The notes beneath the pieces were generated by a model. The model had not been told where the DNA came from. It ran no database searches and saw only the letters and a list, made by a program, of their open reading frames with translations. Below, piece after piece: positions 1-10,879 of a stretch of 64,000 nucleotides of DNA. The stretch is taken from positions 350,978,254 through 351,042,253 of the forward strand of contig NC_080571.1 in assembly GCF_030247185.1 (NCBI RefSeq). Reading direction: 5' to 3'. Origin of the DNA: Malaya genurostris (taxonomy: Eukaryota; Arthropoda; Insecta; Diptera; Culicidae). Within the stretch, counting starts at the first letter, position 1. Each line of letters starts with the position of its first letter. Position numbers and translations under genes: made by a program.

Positions 1-580
1 ATTTTTCGATACCATTTTTGTAGTAGTTTCAGCGATTACCTCTTCATTGCTTCTAAATTTTTTACCAGCGAGCATTCTCTTGAGATCTGAGAACAGGAAA
101 AAGTCACTGGGGGCCAAATCTGGAGAATACGGTGGATGAGGGAGCAATTCGAAGTCCAACTCGTTCAATTTCAGAATCATAAATTCGTTGTTGTTTTTGC
201 TCGATTGTGAGCTCACGCGGCACCCATTTTGCACAAAGCTTTCTGATATCCAAATATTCGTGAATAATATGTCGAACACGTTCTTTTGATATCTTTAGGG
301 TGTCAGCTATCTCGATCAACTTCACTTTACGGTCATTAAAAATCATTTTTTGGATTTTTTTCACGTTTTCATCGGTAACAGCCTCTTTTGGACGTCCACT
401 GCGTTCATCGTCTTCGGTGCTCATATGACCAGTACGAAATTTTGCAAACCACTTACGAATTGTTGCTTCGCCCGGTGCAGAGTCCGGATAACACTCATCA
501 AGCCATTTTTTGGTATCGGCGACACTTTTTTTCATCAAAAAGTAGTGTTTCATCAACACACGAAATTCCTTTTTTTCCAT
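1..580 (-). pseudogene. Mariner transposase, deletion derivative (N-terminal HTH half plus C-terminal scrap)
   Basis: Reading on the minus strand from the ATG at 580, the protein begins MEKKEFRVLMKHYF and keeps the mariner DNA-binding region: the WLDECYPDSAP segment, the first helix-turn-helix, the ERSGRPKEA linker and the second HTH up to about residue 125. After PRELTIEQKQQR the frame runs into out-of-frame sequence because the catalytic core (MDETW, HQDN and the third Asp region) is deleted. No transposition activity is expected, although the HTH fragment could still bind mariner ends. The longer start upstream (628) lies in the untranslated leader and is less likely. Subfamily placement (mellifera- or irritans-like) is a guess from residue pattern. 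Confidence 0.85.
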
Positions 581-759
581 TTTTTTCACAATAACAAAAG
601 TAGCTTCACTCAAAATGCAATATCTCACAAACTAATAATCAGACAGCTGTCAAATTTATACACATATCTTTTGAAGGTTGGCACTAACTGAAAATGGTAT
701 GGATTTAATTCTAGTAGCGCCCTCTCATAAAAACGATACGAACTTTTCAGCCGATCTGT
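1..759 (-). mobile_element. Mariner element, internally deleted, left end outside the window
   Basis: The right terminal inverted repeat (about 730-759, ending in the complement of ACAGATCGGCTGAAAAGTTC) is followed by TA at 760-761, as expected for Tc1/mariner insertion. The sequence is nearly identical to the fuller copy at 25800-27085, but it lacks a large central block: the text jumps near 173-176 from the region coding for the C-terminal half to the N-terminal half. A short shared CAG sits at the breakpoint, so a microhomology deletion is likely. About 36 bases are also missing near base 27. The other end lies beyond base 1. It is non-autonomous. Confidence 0.9.
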
Positions 760-1060
760 TATGTGAATATTTTTGCCCTCAATTTATTTGTTTTGGCTTA
801 GTGTGCAATAAATAATAATCGATATAACAATTTAACGTGAATTGAAAATCAATTCAATCATCGCAGGAATATTTTCTGGGAAGATTCGTTTAAAAATTAT
901 TTTAAATTCACTGTAAATTGTTGTAAAATTGTTGAGAATATTTTCCCGAAATCGTGGAAAAAGACTTTAATTATAAGAATCCAATAGTTCAATTTGTTTT
1001 TAAGAGCATGCTGCTGAACATTCTCTACGCTGCTGTAAAACACATAATTTCTTCGAATCA
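760..1060. other. AT-rich intergenic stretch, nothing recognised
   Basis: This is AT-rich sequence between the mariner end and a non-LTR relic. No open frame, repeat or RNA gene could be supported. Confidence 0.5.
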
Positions 1061-1079
1061 GCACGGTTCCGGTTCAGAA

Positions 1080-1400
1080 AAGGCTCTACTATAACAAACC
1101 TGATGATGAGCTATGTGTCTTCGATTATTGTCCAACTTGAAAAACGTCAAGAGATCTACGCAAAATACGTAGACTTTTCAAAGGCTTTTGACTGCGTACC
1201 ACATTAACATGCAGGCTTCCCCGACTGGTTAACTAGCTGGATTTGTTCTTACCTTTTAAATCGTAGTGTATCTTTAGGGCTTGGATCTTCGTGTTCAATA
1301 ATTATTTCAACATTACATATGGAGTTCCCCTAGGAAGTCTACTTCAACCTCTACTGTTTGTACTTGTCATCAACGACCTCTGGACAGACTTACATCTTGT
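1080..1400 (+). pseudogene. Non-LTR retrotransposon reverse transcriptase relic
   Basis: One frame reads KGSTITNLM, then YVDFSKAFDCVPH, a stop, then GFPDWLTSWICSYLLNR. A shifted frame downstream gives GVPLGSLLQPLL and INDLW. These match the order of RT motifs in insect non-LTR elements (RST.TNLL, DFSKAFD, SYL.NR, GVPQGS.LGPLLF, INDL). The YADD box is not reached, because DD37E copy A starts about 30 bp downstream. There are at least two frame disruptions. The clade (Jockey or CR1-like) cannot be set from so short a piece. Confidence 0.75.
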
Positions 1401-1429
1401 AAAGTAGTATATCAAACTCTGGTGGACTA

Positions 1430-2502
1430 AGGAGTGCATCGAAAATAAGATATCCACATACATTTGTGTTGTACGCATGTATTTGTGATAGTTTTTTATG
1501 CTCAGATCGCAGCATGCTGTGCGTTTGGCTTTCAGCTTTCGATTTTTTACTTGTTTGTGCGGTTGAAATTCTGCGTTTTCAAAATGTCGCGTATTGAAAA
1601 GGAAGTGAAAATCAAAGTTCTGGACACATGGCGAAGCGGTTTGGAATTCATCATGCCAGTCATAAAAACATATTTAATAAGTTTGGGAACATTATTCTTA
1701 GGATGAGCTACCAGGAAGAGGTAGAAAACCCGGTTCTTCCAACCCGAAACTGGACCAGAAAGTTGTATCTCTAATCGTAAAGAACAAATCAATGTCAATA
1801 CGTGATTTCAAGAGGCGAAATCACCTGAAGACCTACAAGAAGCAGAAAATCTCGAAACAAAGTGTAGAACAAAAGAAGCGAGCAGCAACAAGGGCCCGGA
1901 AATTGTATTCGCGTCTTTTGCAATATCCGGATGCATGCGTTTTGATGGACGATGAGACTTATGTAAAAGAGGACTCAAGAACCCTTCCAGATCCATAATA
2001 CTTTACTGTCGTTGTTGGGAAGGATGTGAACGATGCGGACAGGTCCATTCAAGCGGAGAAACTCGGTCGAAAGGTACTGGTATGGCAAGCAATACGTTCC
2101 TGTGGTTTGAAGTCAACCATTTTTTACACTACCGGAACTATAAATGCAGAAATCTATCGATCTGAGTGTCTCCAAAAGAGATTGCTGCCTTTAGATAAGA
2201 AGCATAGTAAACCTCCACCGTTTTGACCGGATTTAGCGTAGGCTCACTATGCCAAAACCACAAAAAACTTTGGTCTCAAGTGTCCAAAAAATGCGATGCA
2301 ACACATGTCCGGAACTTGATGAAGAGCGTTCGATCAAAAGTTCGAAAACTCGTGAAGGAATAACTTAAATTTCATCCGGTTTTCTTTATGCTCAAGTTTA
2401 ACCTCGTACAATGAAGGATGAATTTTTAGTTTGAATAAAATATCGTTTTTTATCATAATTTGAAAGAAAAATTTGTGGATAGCTTATTTTCGATACACTC
2501 CT
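1430..2502 (+). mobile_element. DD37E Tc1/mariner element, copy A (decayed)
   Basis: The terminal inverted repeats begin AGGAGTGcATCGAAAATAAG at 1430 and end in the complement of AGGAGTGTATCGAAAATAAG at 2502. TA flanks both sides (1428-1429 and 2503-2504). The inside is a deleted relative of copies B (13546-14834) and C (62669-63895). Relative to copy C it has lost about 36 bp in the N-terminal HTH, a block around residues 85-100, and the segment that would carry the catalytic Glu. Confidence 0.93.
1584..2363 (+). pseudogene. DD37E transposase pseudogene, copy A
   Basis: The start MSRIEKEVKIKVLDTW is clear at 1584. After a deletion the reading continues in pieces: RRNHLKTYKKQKISK, TRARKLYSRLLQ, and the first catalytic Asp in VLMDDETYVKEDS. 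A TAA follows where copy B reads Gln (CCA CAA TAC). Further on come RSIQAEKLGRKVLVWQAI and FYTTGTINAEIYRSECLQKR. The second Asp (F*PDLA) is preceded by a stop, and the WLAKKGI...RPIER block with the Glu is deleted. The C-terminal RSKVRKLVKE is still visible. It is non-functional. The TAA is shared with copy C, so the copies may descend from an already defective source. Confidence 0.88.
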
Positions 2503-3014
2503 TATTGTGCTCTCATCAATCTTTCAACTCTACGGAATAGGCGAATATACTTGCAGTGACTTTTTATATTTAATTTGATATCACACAACATGGATTTTGA
2601 TTTATTTAAAAGGTTTGAAAGACTTTTTGGTTCATTATTTCTCCATACTGAGCTCTAGTGTAATAAACATAAGCCGTTGCCAGCTACTACATATCAAATA
2701 CATAATGAAAATTTATGTATTTCTGTTGGAGATATTGATTTTCTGGTTTTATTTTCAGAATAAAACAAAAACACAACAAATTTTCATGGTGTATACTTTC
2801 TCCATATGTTTTCAAGAATTACCTAGAACATTATCGAAAACAGCAAACCTGTTGAGATTTGGAAAATTTTCGAGAATTTTTGGTTTAGGTTATTCTCAAA
2901 AGTAAGACTAGAGTCAATATGGCAAACTGATGATGCGAATTAACCTTTTTAGTGATAAGGAATGCTTATAAAAGGTCGACTTTCGATTTCAAATGGAAAT
3001 GCTGTTATGCAACA
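2503..3014. other. AT-rich flank of the truncated I element
   Basis: No gene is recognised. The open frame at 2597-2905 has no family features and AT-rich composition, so it is treated as chance. The last bases (3015-3026) are the left copy of the I-element target-site duplication. Confidence 0.5.
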
Positions 3015-3026
3015 ACGACCAGGAAA
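3015..3026 (+). repeat. Left TSD of the truncated I element
   Basis: ACGACCAGGAAA occurs here and again at 6351-6362, directly after a poly-A run. It brackets the retrotransposon exactly. A 12-13 bp duplication is the usual size for I-type elements. Confidence 0.9.
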
Positions 3027-5960
3027 TTCTCTAGTATTTTGAATTCAATGGAAGAGCTCCCTCCACTTGAAGAATATGACTTCCTCATTTGTTCGATTCT
3101 GGAGGCAGCAGAACAATCCCAAACTAAACGCTTTCCTGGGCCAACGACTAACAGAAGGCCTCCCAACCCCTGGTGGGACAAAGAGTGCTCAGAGGCTAAA
3201 CTCGCAAAACAAAATGCTTGCAAGACGTTTCTAAAACGGGGAGGAGGAACTCCTCAGAATTTTGAAAAACTTATGGTTTTAGAAACCAAGTACAAGAGCA
3301 TACTTCGAGCCAAAAAATGTAGCTATTGGAGACATTTTGTCGAAGGTTTGTCAAGAGAAACCTCAATGAGCACTCTTTGGAACACGGCCAGACGAATGAG
3401 GAATCGTAACGTGGGCAATGAGAGTGATGAATACTCGAACCGATGGATATTTGACTTTGCTAGGAAAGTTTGCCCAGATTCTGTTCCTACGCAGAGCATT
3501 ATACGGGAATCTCCTCCAAATAATGGTTTTATTAATAACCCATTTTCAATGATGGAATATTCTATAGCACTCTTGTCTTGTAACAATAACGCTCCAGGGT
3601 TGGACAGAATTAAATTCAACTTGGTGAAGAATCTGCCCAACCTCGCAAAAAGACGTTTGTTGGAATTGTTCAACAAGTTTCTTGAGCAAAATATTGTTCC
3701 ACCTGACTGGAGACAAGTGAAAGTTATCGCCATTCAAAAACCGGGGAAACCAGCTTCCAATCACAACTCATATAGACCCATTGCGATGTTGTCCTGCATC
3801 AGAAAATTGTTCGAAAAAATTATTCTACGACGTCTCGACACTTGGGTCGAGACGAACGGTTTGTTGTCAGATACTCAGTTTGGCTTCCGTAGAAATAAAG
3901 GGACGAATGATTGCCTTGCATTACTTTCGTCTGACATCCAAATTGCCTTCGCTCAAAAGCAACAAATGGCATCTGTATTTTTAGACATTAAAGGAGCATT
4001 TGATTCAGTTTCCATTGATGTTCTTTCAGACAAGCTTCACCAAAATGGACTCCCAGCGGTTATAAATAATTATTTGCACAACCTTTTGTCAGAGAAACAC
4101 ATGCATTTTTCACATGGCGATTTGGCAACACTCAGAAATAGTTACATGGGTCTCCCGCAAGGCTCATGCCTCAGTCCGCTCCTCTATAATTTTTACGTAA
4201 ATGACATTGACAGCTGTCTAGTAACCCCATGTACACTAAGACAATTGGCAGATGATGGCGTGGTTTCAGTTACTGGACCCAAAGCTATTGATCTGCATAA
4301 ACCATTGCAAGATACCTTAGATAACTTGTCCGATTGGGCTGTTCATCTTGGTATCGAATTCTCTGCGGAGAAAACAGAGTTAGTCGTCTTTTCAAGAAAG
4401 CATGATCCCGCGCAGCTTCAGCTCCATATGATGGGAAGAATGATCCAACAGGTTTTAACTTTTAAATACCTCGGGGTGTGGTTCGATTCCAAATGCACGT
4501 GGGGAGGACACATTAGGTTTCTGATAACAAAATGCCAACAAAGAGTAAATTTTCTTCGAACAATAACAGGATCTTGGTGGGGTGCTCATCCGGAAGATCT
4601 AATAAAATTGTATCAGACAACGATACTTTCAGTGATGGAATATGGATGCGTTTGCTTTCGTTCCGCTGCAAACTCTCATATTATCAAACTGGAGCGAATT
4701 CAGTATCGTTGTTTGCGAATTGCTTTAGGGTGCATGCATTCGACACATACAATGAGTCTTGAAGTTCTGGCGGGAGTTCTTCCATTAAAAGATCGATTTT
4801 GGGAGCTTTCATCACGCCTGCTAATAAGATGTGAGGTGCTGAATCCCATGGTAATTAATAATTTCGAACGACTAGTCGAGCTTCGATCTCAAACAAAATT
4901 CATGACAGTATATTTTAACCATATGTCACAGGAAATCAACCCTTCAAGATATATTCCTATCCGTGTCAGCCTCCTAAATGTCCCTGACTCAACTTTATTT
5001 TTCGATACATCCATGCAGCGCGAAGTGCGTGGAATCCCGGATCATCTACGTTCGACGGAAATCCCAAAAATATTTTCAAGTAAGTTCAGGCATATTGACT
5101 CTGAGAAAATGTTTTACACGGACGGATCGCGAATTGAAGAAGCGACAGGGTTTGGTATGTTCAACAATAATGTTTCGGCCTCATTTAGGCTTCAAGAACC
5201 TGCATCTGTTTATATAGCAGAGCTAGCAGCAGTTCATTATAGTTTGAGTGTAATCGTCACATTAATTCCAAACCATTATTTCCTCTTCACAGATAGTCTG
5301 AGTGCAATTGAAGCCATTCGCTCAAACATGACTGGCAAGACTGAACCGTTTTTCCTGGGCAAAATAAAACAGTGCCTGAACGACATATTGAACAATAATT
5401 ATCTAATCACTATAGTCTGGGTCCCGGCTCATTGCTCCATTCCTGGCAATGAAAGAGCCGTTATTTTAGCCAAACGTGGTGCTATTGAGGGTGAAATTTA
5501 TGAGAGACCAATTGCTTTCAACGAATTCTATAGCTCGTCTCGCCAAAGAACACTTGCCAGCTGGCAAGCTTCTTGGGATAAAGATGATCTGGGTCGGTGG
5601 ATGCACTCAATTATTCCGAAAATATCGACAAAGGCATGGTTCAGGGGACTGGATGTGAGTAGAGATTTCATTCGTGTGATGTCTAGACTCATGTCCAATC
5701 ACTACACGTTAGATGCACATCTCCTTCGAATTGGGCTCTCCGAGACTAATCATTGTGCTTGTGGCGAAGGTTATCGAGATATTGATCATGTCGTTTGGAC
5801 ATGCGTGGAGTATCGTGATGTCAGATCTCAACTAATAAATTCTTTGCGTACCCAAGGTAGACTATCCAATATCCCAGTTCGAGACATTCTTGCTTGTCGT
5901 GACCTTTCATACATGAAACTTATTTATCATTTCATAAAGAAAACTGGAGTTTCAATTTAA
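3027..5960 (+). pseudogene. I-clade ORF2 remnant: RT, RNase H and CCHC domains (977 codons open)
   Basis: The open frame starts at an ATG at 2952, but its first 25 residues come from flanking DNA and the duplicated target. True element coding begins at 3027 (FSSILNSMEELPP). Numbering from that ATG, RT motifs follow in order: FLDIKGAFDSV (about residue 343), GLPQGSCLSPLLYNF, and LADD in place of YADD (about 431). RNase H has FYTDGS (about 720), AELAAV and TDSLSAIEAI. The last active-site Asp is lost: NERAVILAK here, NEKADSLAK in the full-length copy. A CxC...H...C motif lies near 935. The endonuclease is absent. The unbroken frame in a dead-on-arrival copy points to a young insertion. Confidence 0.92.
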
Positions 5961-6350
5961 TAAAGGCCCCTTTCAAGACTTAGTTCTGATCCCAGCTGCG
6001 TCCATGAGTTCAACCAATAGCTAAATTAGAATAAAAATAATGTAATGATACAAACAAACTCGAAACAGTTTATGAAATTATTAACAAAATGTCTGAAAAT
6101 AACAGCTTATTTTATAATTTATAGAAGTTAATCGTTTGGTTCAAATAATATTTCCGAGTAGATTTCATAATTAATGACGAGTTACCTAAGATGATATTTA
6201 AGTAATAAGAGAATATGTTTTAATAAATGCAAAACGTTGTGACTATGTTAGAATTGAATTAAGATAAGAATATTATGTAAAAGTGATGCTACGGCGAAGA
6301 AAAACTTATGTAAACTGCCTTAAGAAATAAACGTATTTATGAGAAAAAAA
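3027..6350 (+). mobile_element. I-clade non-LTR retrotransposon, 5'-truncated
   Basis: The element runs from 3027 to a short A-run at about 6344-6350 and is flanked by a perfect 12-bp duplication (3015-3026 and 6351-6362). The 5' end is cut inside the linker between endonuclease and RT, so promoter, ORF1 and endonuclease are missing, the typical outcome of incomplete target-primed reverse transcription. The 3' UTR (5961-6343) is AT-rich and holds AATAAA-like signals. It is a diverged family relative to the full-length I element at 41254-47388, with colinear protein similarity. Confidence 0.93.
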
Positions 6351-6362
6351 ACGACCAGGAAA
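6351..6362 (+). repeat. Right TSD of the truncated I element
   Basis: This is an exact copy of 3015-3026, placed immediately after the element's A-rich tail. Confidence 0.9.
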
Positions 6363-6459
6363 CCTCTTTGGCACTTCGCTTGCACTGAGTAAGATGCACT
6401 AATCTTTTCTGTACACATATTTAAAACTTGTTGGTAAAAACTTCAATATCAATCTGTAC

Positions 6460-6570
6460 CCGGCACCAAGTAATATGTAGGGTCGTTAAGAAACATTACT
6501 AACAATAGTGGACCTAGACTACTACCCTGAGGAACACCGGATTTATTCGAGCCCAGTAATTATTTCAACC
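6460..6570 (-). pseudogene. Non-LTR reverse transcriptase relic
   Basis: The reverse complement reads GSNKSGVPQGSSLGPLLL, then VMFLND, which is RT motif 4 of insect non-LTR elements. The reading beyond it is disrupted and no FADD/YADD box follows cleanly. The truncated I element inserted next to this relic, so the relic is older. Too little remains to name a clade. Confidence 0.75.
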
Positions 6571-7220
6571 CGGAATTATATCAATAATAATAAGAGTGGA
6601 ACAAATTAAACGTAGAACAACTGAGAATTATACCGCTTTCTGCAAGAAGATACACTAGTTTAATCTGAGTTCTAGAACCATATTGCCAATAACAAAGATC
6701 GTAATGAAGATGATATTTGTGTTAGAGTTAGACTAACTTTTGATGGCACAAACAGAAAACATATCTATTGTCCAGTGTAGTATTTATAATTCCTAAACTT
6801 AGTATTCCCAAATTAAAAACGAAAAGAAAATCCTGTCTTGTAAAGTGCCATCAGATTGATCACCCACAGAAAGAAGTAACAATAGTCTCCGCAAAATAAC
6901 TTCTTCTGTGGCAAAAGATAAACCCATCAGTGGCGACGAACATAAAAATATGAATATTACGACATTTCCAAAAGCAATGACAAACAAAGAATCATCAAAA
7001 GGGCATTCTATTGAAGGGTGAAGCAAAGAAGAAAAAAAATCCAGGAAGCGAAAAATCATTCGCCACCCTTTCAGCCATTCTCATGTCAAATATCGGGTGT
7101 TTTTTTTGTTCATGCTACCGCCTGTTGTCGTCCTTGATACCCTCCAGGTCCACCGGGTCCTGATGCCATTATGTTCTGTGTTGGGTAATCCGGATCTCAA
7201 AAACACCAAAAACTCAACGA

Positions 7221-7259
<39 letters not shown>

Positions 7260-8250
7260 CGGTGGGAAGGAGAAGCAACAGAAAAGGTAACGCAGGTCGC
7301 AGTGACATTTCACAATTTTTTTTTTCTTCTTTCTATCCTTCATCGACGACTTCTCGAACTTCTTGACGGTGGCGCTTTGCTGGAGTCACGGGCGGATTGA
7401 TGAAAGCGCATACCGACATTGAAATAACATTTATCATTTCACACACTCATTTCATCCAACCGGGTCACGACACCCGGCACGAGGGGAGGCTAATATTTTC
7501 GGCTGGCTGTCTGATGGGTGAAATCGATGATGATAACACTTCGGAAAATTGTCAAAATCGATAACCGTGTCCTATTCAACCCCCCTGACATATGAAACGG
7601 TTCTGGCTGCGCTTTTTTTTTTTTTGTTGCTGGAGGTGGCTATAAATTGCGAGCGTTGAATCCAGCGCCCAGCGGAAACCTTCACGGGAGATGATGAAGC
7701 AGAAGCCAAGGAAGGTGGAATATTGGGACATATTTATGATTGAATTTCCTGCTGAAAAGCGATCCCAAGCTGCGGAATCTCGTCAGCTTTTTTTTCGAGC
7801 AGTTCTTCAGAAAAGAGAAAGAATAAAAAATCTGACTTGAAGTGGATTCCCCCTGCTTCCTTGCCCTTGCCCAAACCTGAAACGGCTACCGGAACCAGCA
7901 CCGAATGCAGCACGGAGGGCGATAGCATTTGGGTGGCATACCGGGATGTAGATTCTTTTCTCGCAAGGATAATAACCCTCTGCATATGTTAAACCACGAG
8001 TGGTTGCACAATCACGATTCTGCTACTGATGCTGAAAAGTCATTTTAAAATAATTTATGGGATTATGTTTGATTTGAGGAGAAAGAACCTTTGTGCGTTT
8101 GCGAGATTTCGCACTGTCATCGACATACTTTGGGTATTGACCGGGGAAGAGCAGACTCGTGACACAATGAGCCAGCGACTATTTTCAAGCGATGGTATAT
8201 TATGGCTGTAATTTTACCGAAACAAAGGGGACAGAAGAAGAAATTTCCGT
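6571..8250. other. GC-richer, low-repeat island 1
   Basis: Composition shifts from AT-rich transposon debris to more balanced sequence at about 7080-7980. No transposon protein, TIR or TSD could be found here. Open frames overlapping the GAC tract code in several frames and look like by-products of the repeat. No exon with credible splice sites and a known product was recognised. It may be unique host DNA such as an intron or intergenic regulatory sequence; that is inference. Confidence 0.4.
7221..7258 (+). repeat. (GAC)n trinucleotide microsatellite
   Basis: About twelve consecutive GAC units follow CTCAACGAT and end at GGCGGTGGG. It produces poly-Thr and poly-Val open frames on opposite strands, which are artefacts. 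Confidence 0.95.
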
Positions 8251-8590
8251 TAGACTAGTTTCCAGCAATTCACGTTTTAAAATGTTTAATAGATTTGATC
8301 TGTCAAATGCTCAAAAATGTTGCTAATCTTAGTCTAATTTCGCAATTTGTATGTTTCTTCTAAGCCACCAGAGTTCAATTCTATTGTTCTTCTTTCGAAC
8401 ACTATTGCGAGAATCGATTCATCATCGGACTGTTTGGACTAAGTGCCACTTGTATTCGTTTTCTAACAGGACGTCATGTTTGATGTGACTGAAATTACAG
8501 AACGCAAGACTTGACCGGTTTCGATCTTTCAATAGGCCTTTTGTGTTTGCCATCGTCGATTGTACCATGCCATTACTGTTATTACGCAAA

Positions 8591-8675
8591 TAGCTCTATG
8601 TCATGTTCTTTTTACACTACTAATCTCTTAGTCGCCAGTTTGTAACGCTTTCTTTCAATGGTTATTTATTTTCAC
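8591..8675 (+). repeat. Direct repeat unit 1
   Basis: Starts TAGCTCTATGTCATGTTC and aligns along its whole length with 8816-8901 (TAGTTCTATATCGTGTTC), sharing TTCTTTTTACACT and TTTCTTTCAAT. The pair is an old local duplication or two remnants of one repeat family. Confidence 0.75.
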
Positions 8676-8815
8676 AACACACGAGATTTCCAGTTTCAAT
8701 CAAAACATGAGTTTTGCCATTTGAATTGAATTGAATATAAGTTCATCTCAACCCGGCTTTAACTTCTTAGGGAGAGAGCTATCCTTTTGGTGACTTTTAT
8801 CGACCGCTGCACACG

Positions 8816-8901
8816 TAGTTCTATATCGTGTTCTTTTTACACTCCTAGCTCTTGAATTGACGATTTGGAACATTTTCTTTCAATTATTATTCATTTTATT
8901 T
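8816..8901 (+). repeat. Direct repeat unit 2
   Basis: Second, diverged copy of the unit at 8591-8675, in the same orientation about 140 bp downstream. Confidence 0.75.
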
Positions 8902-9183
8902 GAGTAAGAAATGGCTGAAGCCGCTTGATTAAAAAAAACAGCTTGTCACTGGTGTGGTAGCTCGATGGCCTACTATGTTTCCATGTGAAATAAATATTGT
9001 ATTCCAGTGAGCGTGAGCAAGGAAAAGCTGTTAAATTTTTCGACTGCTTTGTTTGTATCGTGTTTGTTTTTTTGAATGATCGCTAGTAAATAATGCACAG
9101 ATTGTTGTTCGTTGAGATCTAAGGTCGCCTTGCAATTAGTTTAGTGTTTAGGAGTATGCTTAGAAAAACACATTAGAAATTTA

Positions 9184-9241
9184 CCCGGTGAACGACCGCA
9201 ACTAGGTTAAAACCGGGTATAAATAAACGATATAAAAAAAA
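9184..9241 (+). repeat. Dispersed CCCGGTGAACGAC tail module (putative SINE or MITE 3' end)
   Basis: The module has CCCGGTGAACGACC, then GGTTAAAACCGGGTATAAA, then TAAACGATAT and an A-run. The same order recurs at 30854-30900, in reverse at 13398-13431, and as partial copies at 30055-30088 and 30257-30282. The two arms can pair imperfectly (CCCGG with CCGGG). The position before an A-rich tail suggests the 3' end of a retroposon, but no Pol III head was found. Confidence 0.6.
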
Positions 9242-10195
9242 CATTAGAAAGCGACAAGTGAAAACAGAATAGCAAAAACATTTCTAAGATGCAACTTGAG
9301 CTCACGAATTTCTACTATCGAAATCGATCTACCATTCGACTCAGCTCGACGTTTTCGTGAGATGTAGGTGTGTGTAGGTCCACATTTCAAATTTCTCTCC
9401 GTTTAATTTTTCGGGGCTAGATGAAACATTCATAAAGCTGTTTGAAAGCAAAAATCAAAAAAATGTCACTTTCGGTTCCGGTGATATAATGAAATAAGTG
9501 AAGTAACTGACAAAACGTATTTTTCCAAATCGCAAACTAGTTTCGGCAAGTGACCAATGAACAAATGATCTACTTTTGGTACCGAAAATGTTGCCGAATA
9601 AACGACGTAAGCGCTGAATCAATCCGATTGAATTTGTATAGAATCGTAGAATATCAACCTGAATTTGTGTTAAAAATTGTCTCAATGAAAATATGTTTTT
9701 TTATGCGGTTCTTTACGCGGATTTCCGAAGATACGCGGTTTTCTTGTTTCGTATTAGAAATGCATGAAACGTCGAATTCCACTTTCTTGACATAGATGGC
9801 AATCTGCGCAATCGATGTGTCTCCATTATTGGATTTTCATAGACTAAAGCTAGCAAACGTGCAACAGAGTCTATTAATAAATTAGGTTGATTTTGATGTT
9901 TCGTGTTTGGAGCTAGTTTTTTACTATTTAAACAATGTTTACTTTAATTAATGAACAACAATCTTACACCTTCTTCCATTCGTTTCGTGAAAAAAATAGA
10001 GAAAACACTTAAATAGGGAAAAAAATAATTAGAAATAAAATCTGGAGTAATTTCGTTACACTTTCGTGTTGTGAAGTTTTGAAAATGCACCCAGGTGAGC
10101 ATAGTAAAGAAAGACGTAGTCTTACGTCAAAATTTCGTAAACTACTAGGAAATGCTATTATAAATGATTTATTAGTCCCGAAGGCACGCACGACC
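9242..10195. other. AT-rich stretch with a fragment of a dispersed repeat
   Basis: At about 9330-9395 the CCATTCGACTCAGCTCGACG and GTGTGTGTAGG words belong to the dispersed repeat better seen at 30390-30665. Nothing else is recognised. The ORFs here lack homology. Confidence 0.45.
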
Positions 10196-10850
10196 GAGAA
10201 GTTGATAAAAACGACGGGAAAGTAATGTCACAGACATAACTGGAGAACGTGAACACAAACAAAAATGGTAGTCGTTCGTATTAGTTGATTGTGTGAATTT
10301 CGCAATCTTTACTACTTCGCTTTCAGAAATGTAACGGTGCATGCATACTAAAGATGAACTTATTGACGGCAAATATTTTCTACCGCACAATTAAATAACA
10401 CGGAACAAAAGAGAGTTAACAAAATATCAAACACGATTAAAATGCTGTACGGGATTTATTTCTGGCATTCAGAGAAGCAAAATTGTGAAATTCTCTGCGA
10501 TATTGAACACTCTTCGGAGCATTTTAATTTGAACGCGAAGCAGTCAAATGCTAGCTTTATATGCGCTTGTTTGGTGCGAATTTCGCACTAGGAAAAGTGC
10601 ACAAAGCTAATCAAACTAATCTAGATTGGGACTAAACTGAAGATTTCTAGCTCCGATTTGCAAAGGAGTAATCCTAATAGTTCTTTTAATAACATTTAGA
10701 GCTATTAGAATAGCTGATTTTGTATAATGTTCCCCGTCGTTGTCCACTTTTCGTTGTATTTTGCTCCTATGCAAACGATCAGCAGCAGGATGACGCAATG
10801 AATCTTCTTTGAAGCAAAACTTGCTCTGCGAACGTCCCACTAGTGGTTCA
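10196..10850. repeat. 1.2-kb repeat family, old diverged copy
   Basis: This segment resembles the pair at 19372-20541 and 60213-61404: GTAATGTCACAGACATAACT near the left, then GAAAAGTGCACAAAGCTAAT, then the TCCTAATAGTTCTTTTAA block and the GCTGATTTTGTATAATG block. The right part is missing or too diverged. An end-like motif (AAAGACGTAGTCTTACGTCA) lies outside, at about 10107-10130. No protein is encoded. Confidence 0.65.
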
Positions 10851-10879
10851 ATATTGAGCTGAATTTTTAATACAAGAAC

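Larger units (their letters stand above)
8251..9183. other. AT-rich stretch with a diverged direct duplication
   Basis: No gene is recognised. Two diverged direct repeats of about 85 bp lie here (see 8591-8675 and 8816-8901). A possible Pol III A-box-like string (TGGTAGCTCGATGG) occurs at about 8957 without a matching B box, so no tRNA gene is called. Confidence 0.5.

Noticed and set aside
3005..3764. Minus-strand ORFs over the truncated I element
   Set aside because: Shadows of the strong plus-strand RT frame.
7081..7366. Overlapping ORFs on both strands with poly-Thr and poly-Val
   Set aside because: They are produced by the (GAC)n microsatellite; no start context or domain supports a gene.
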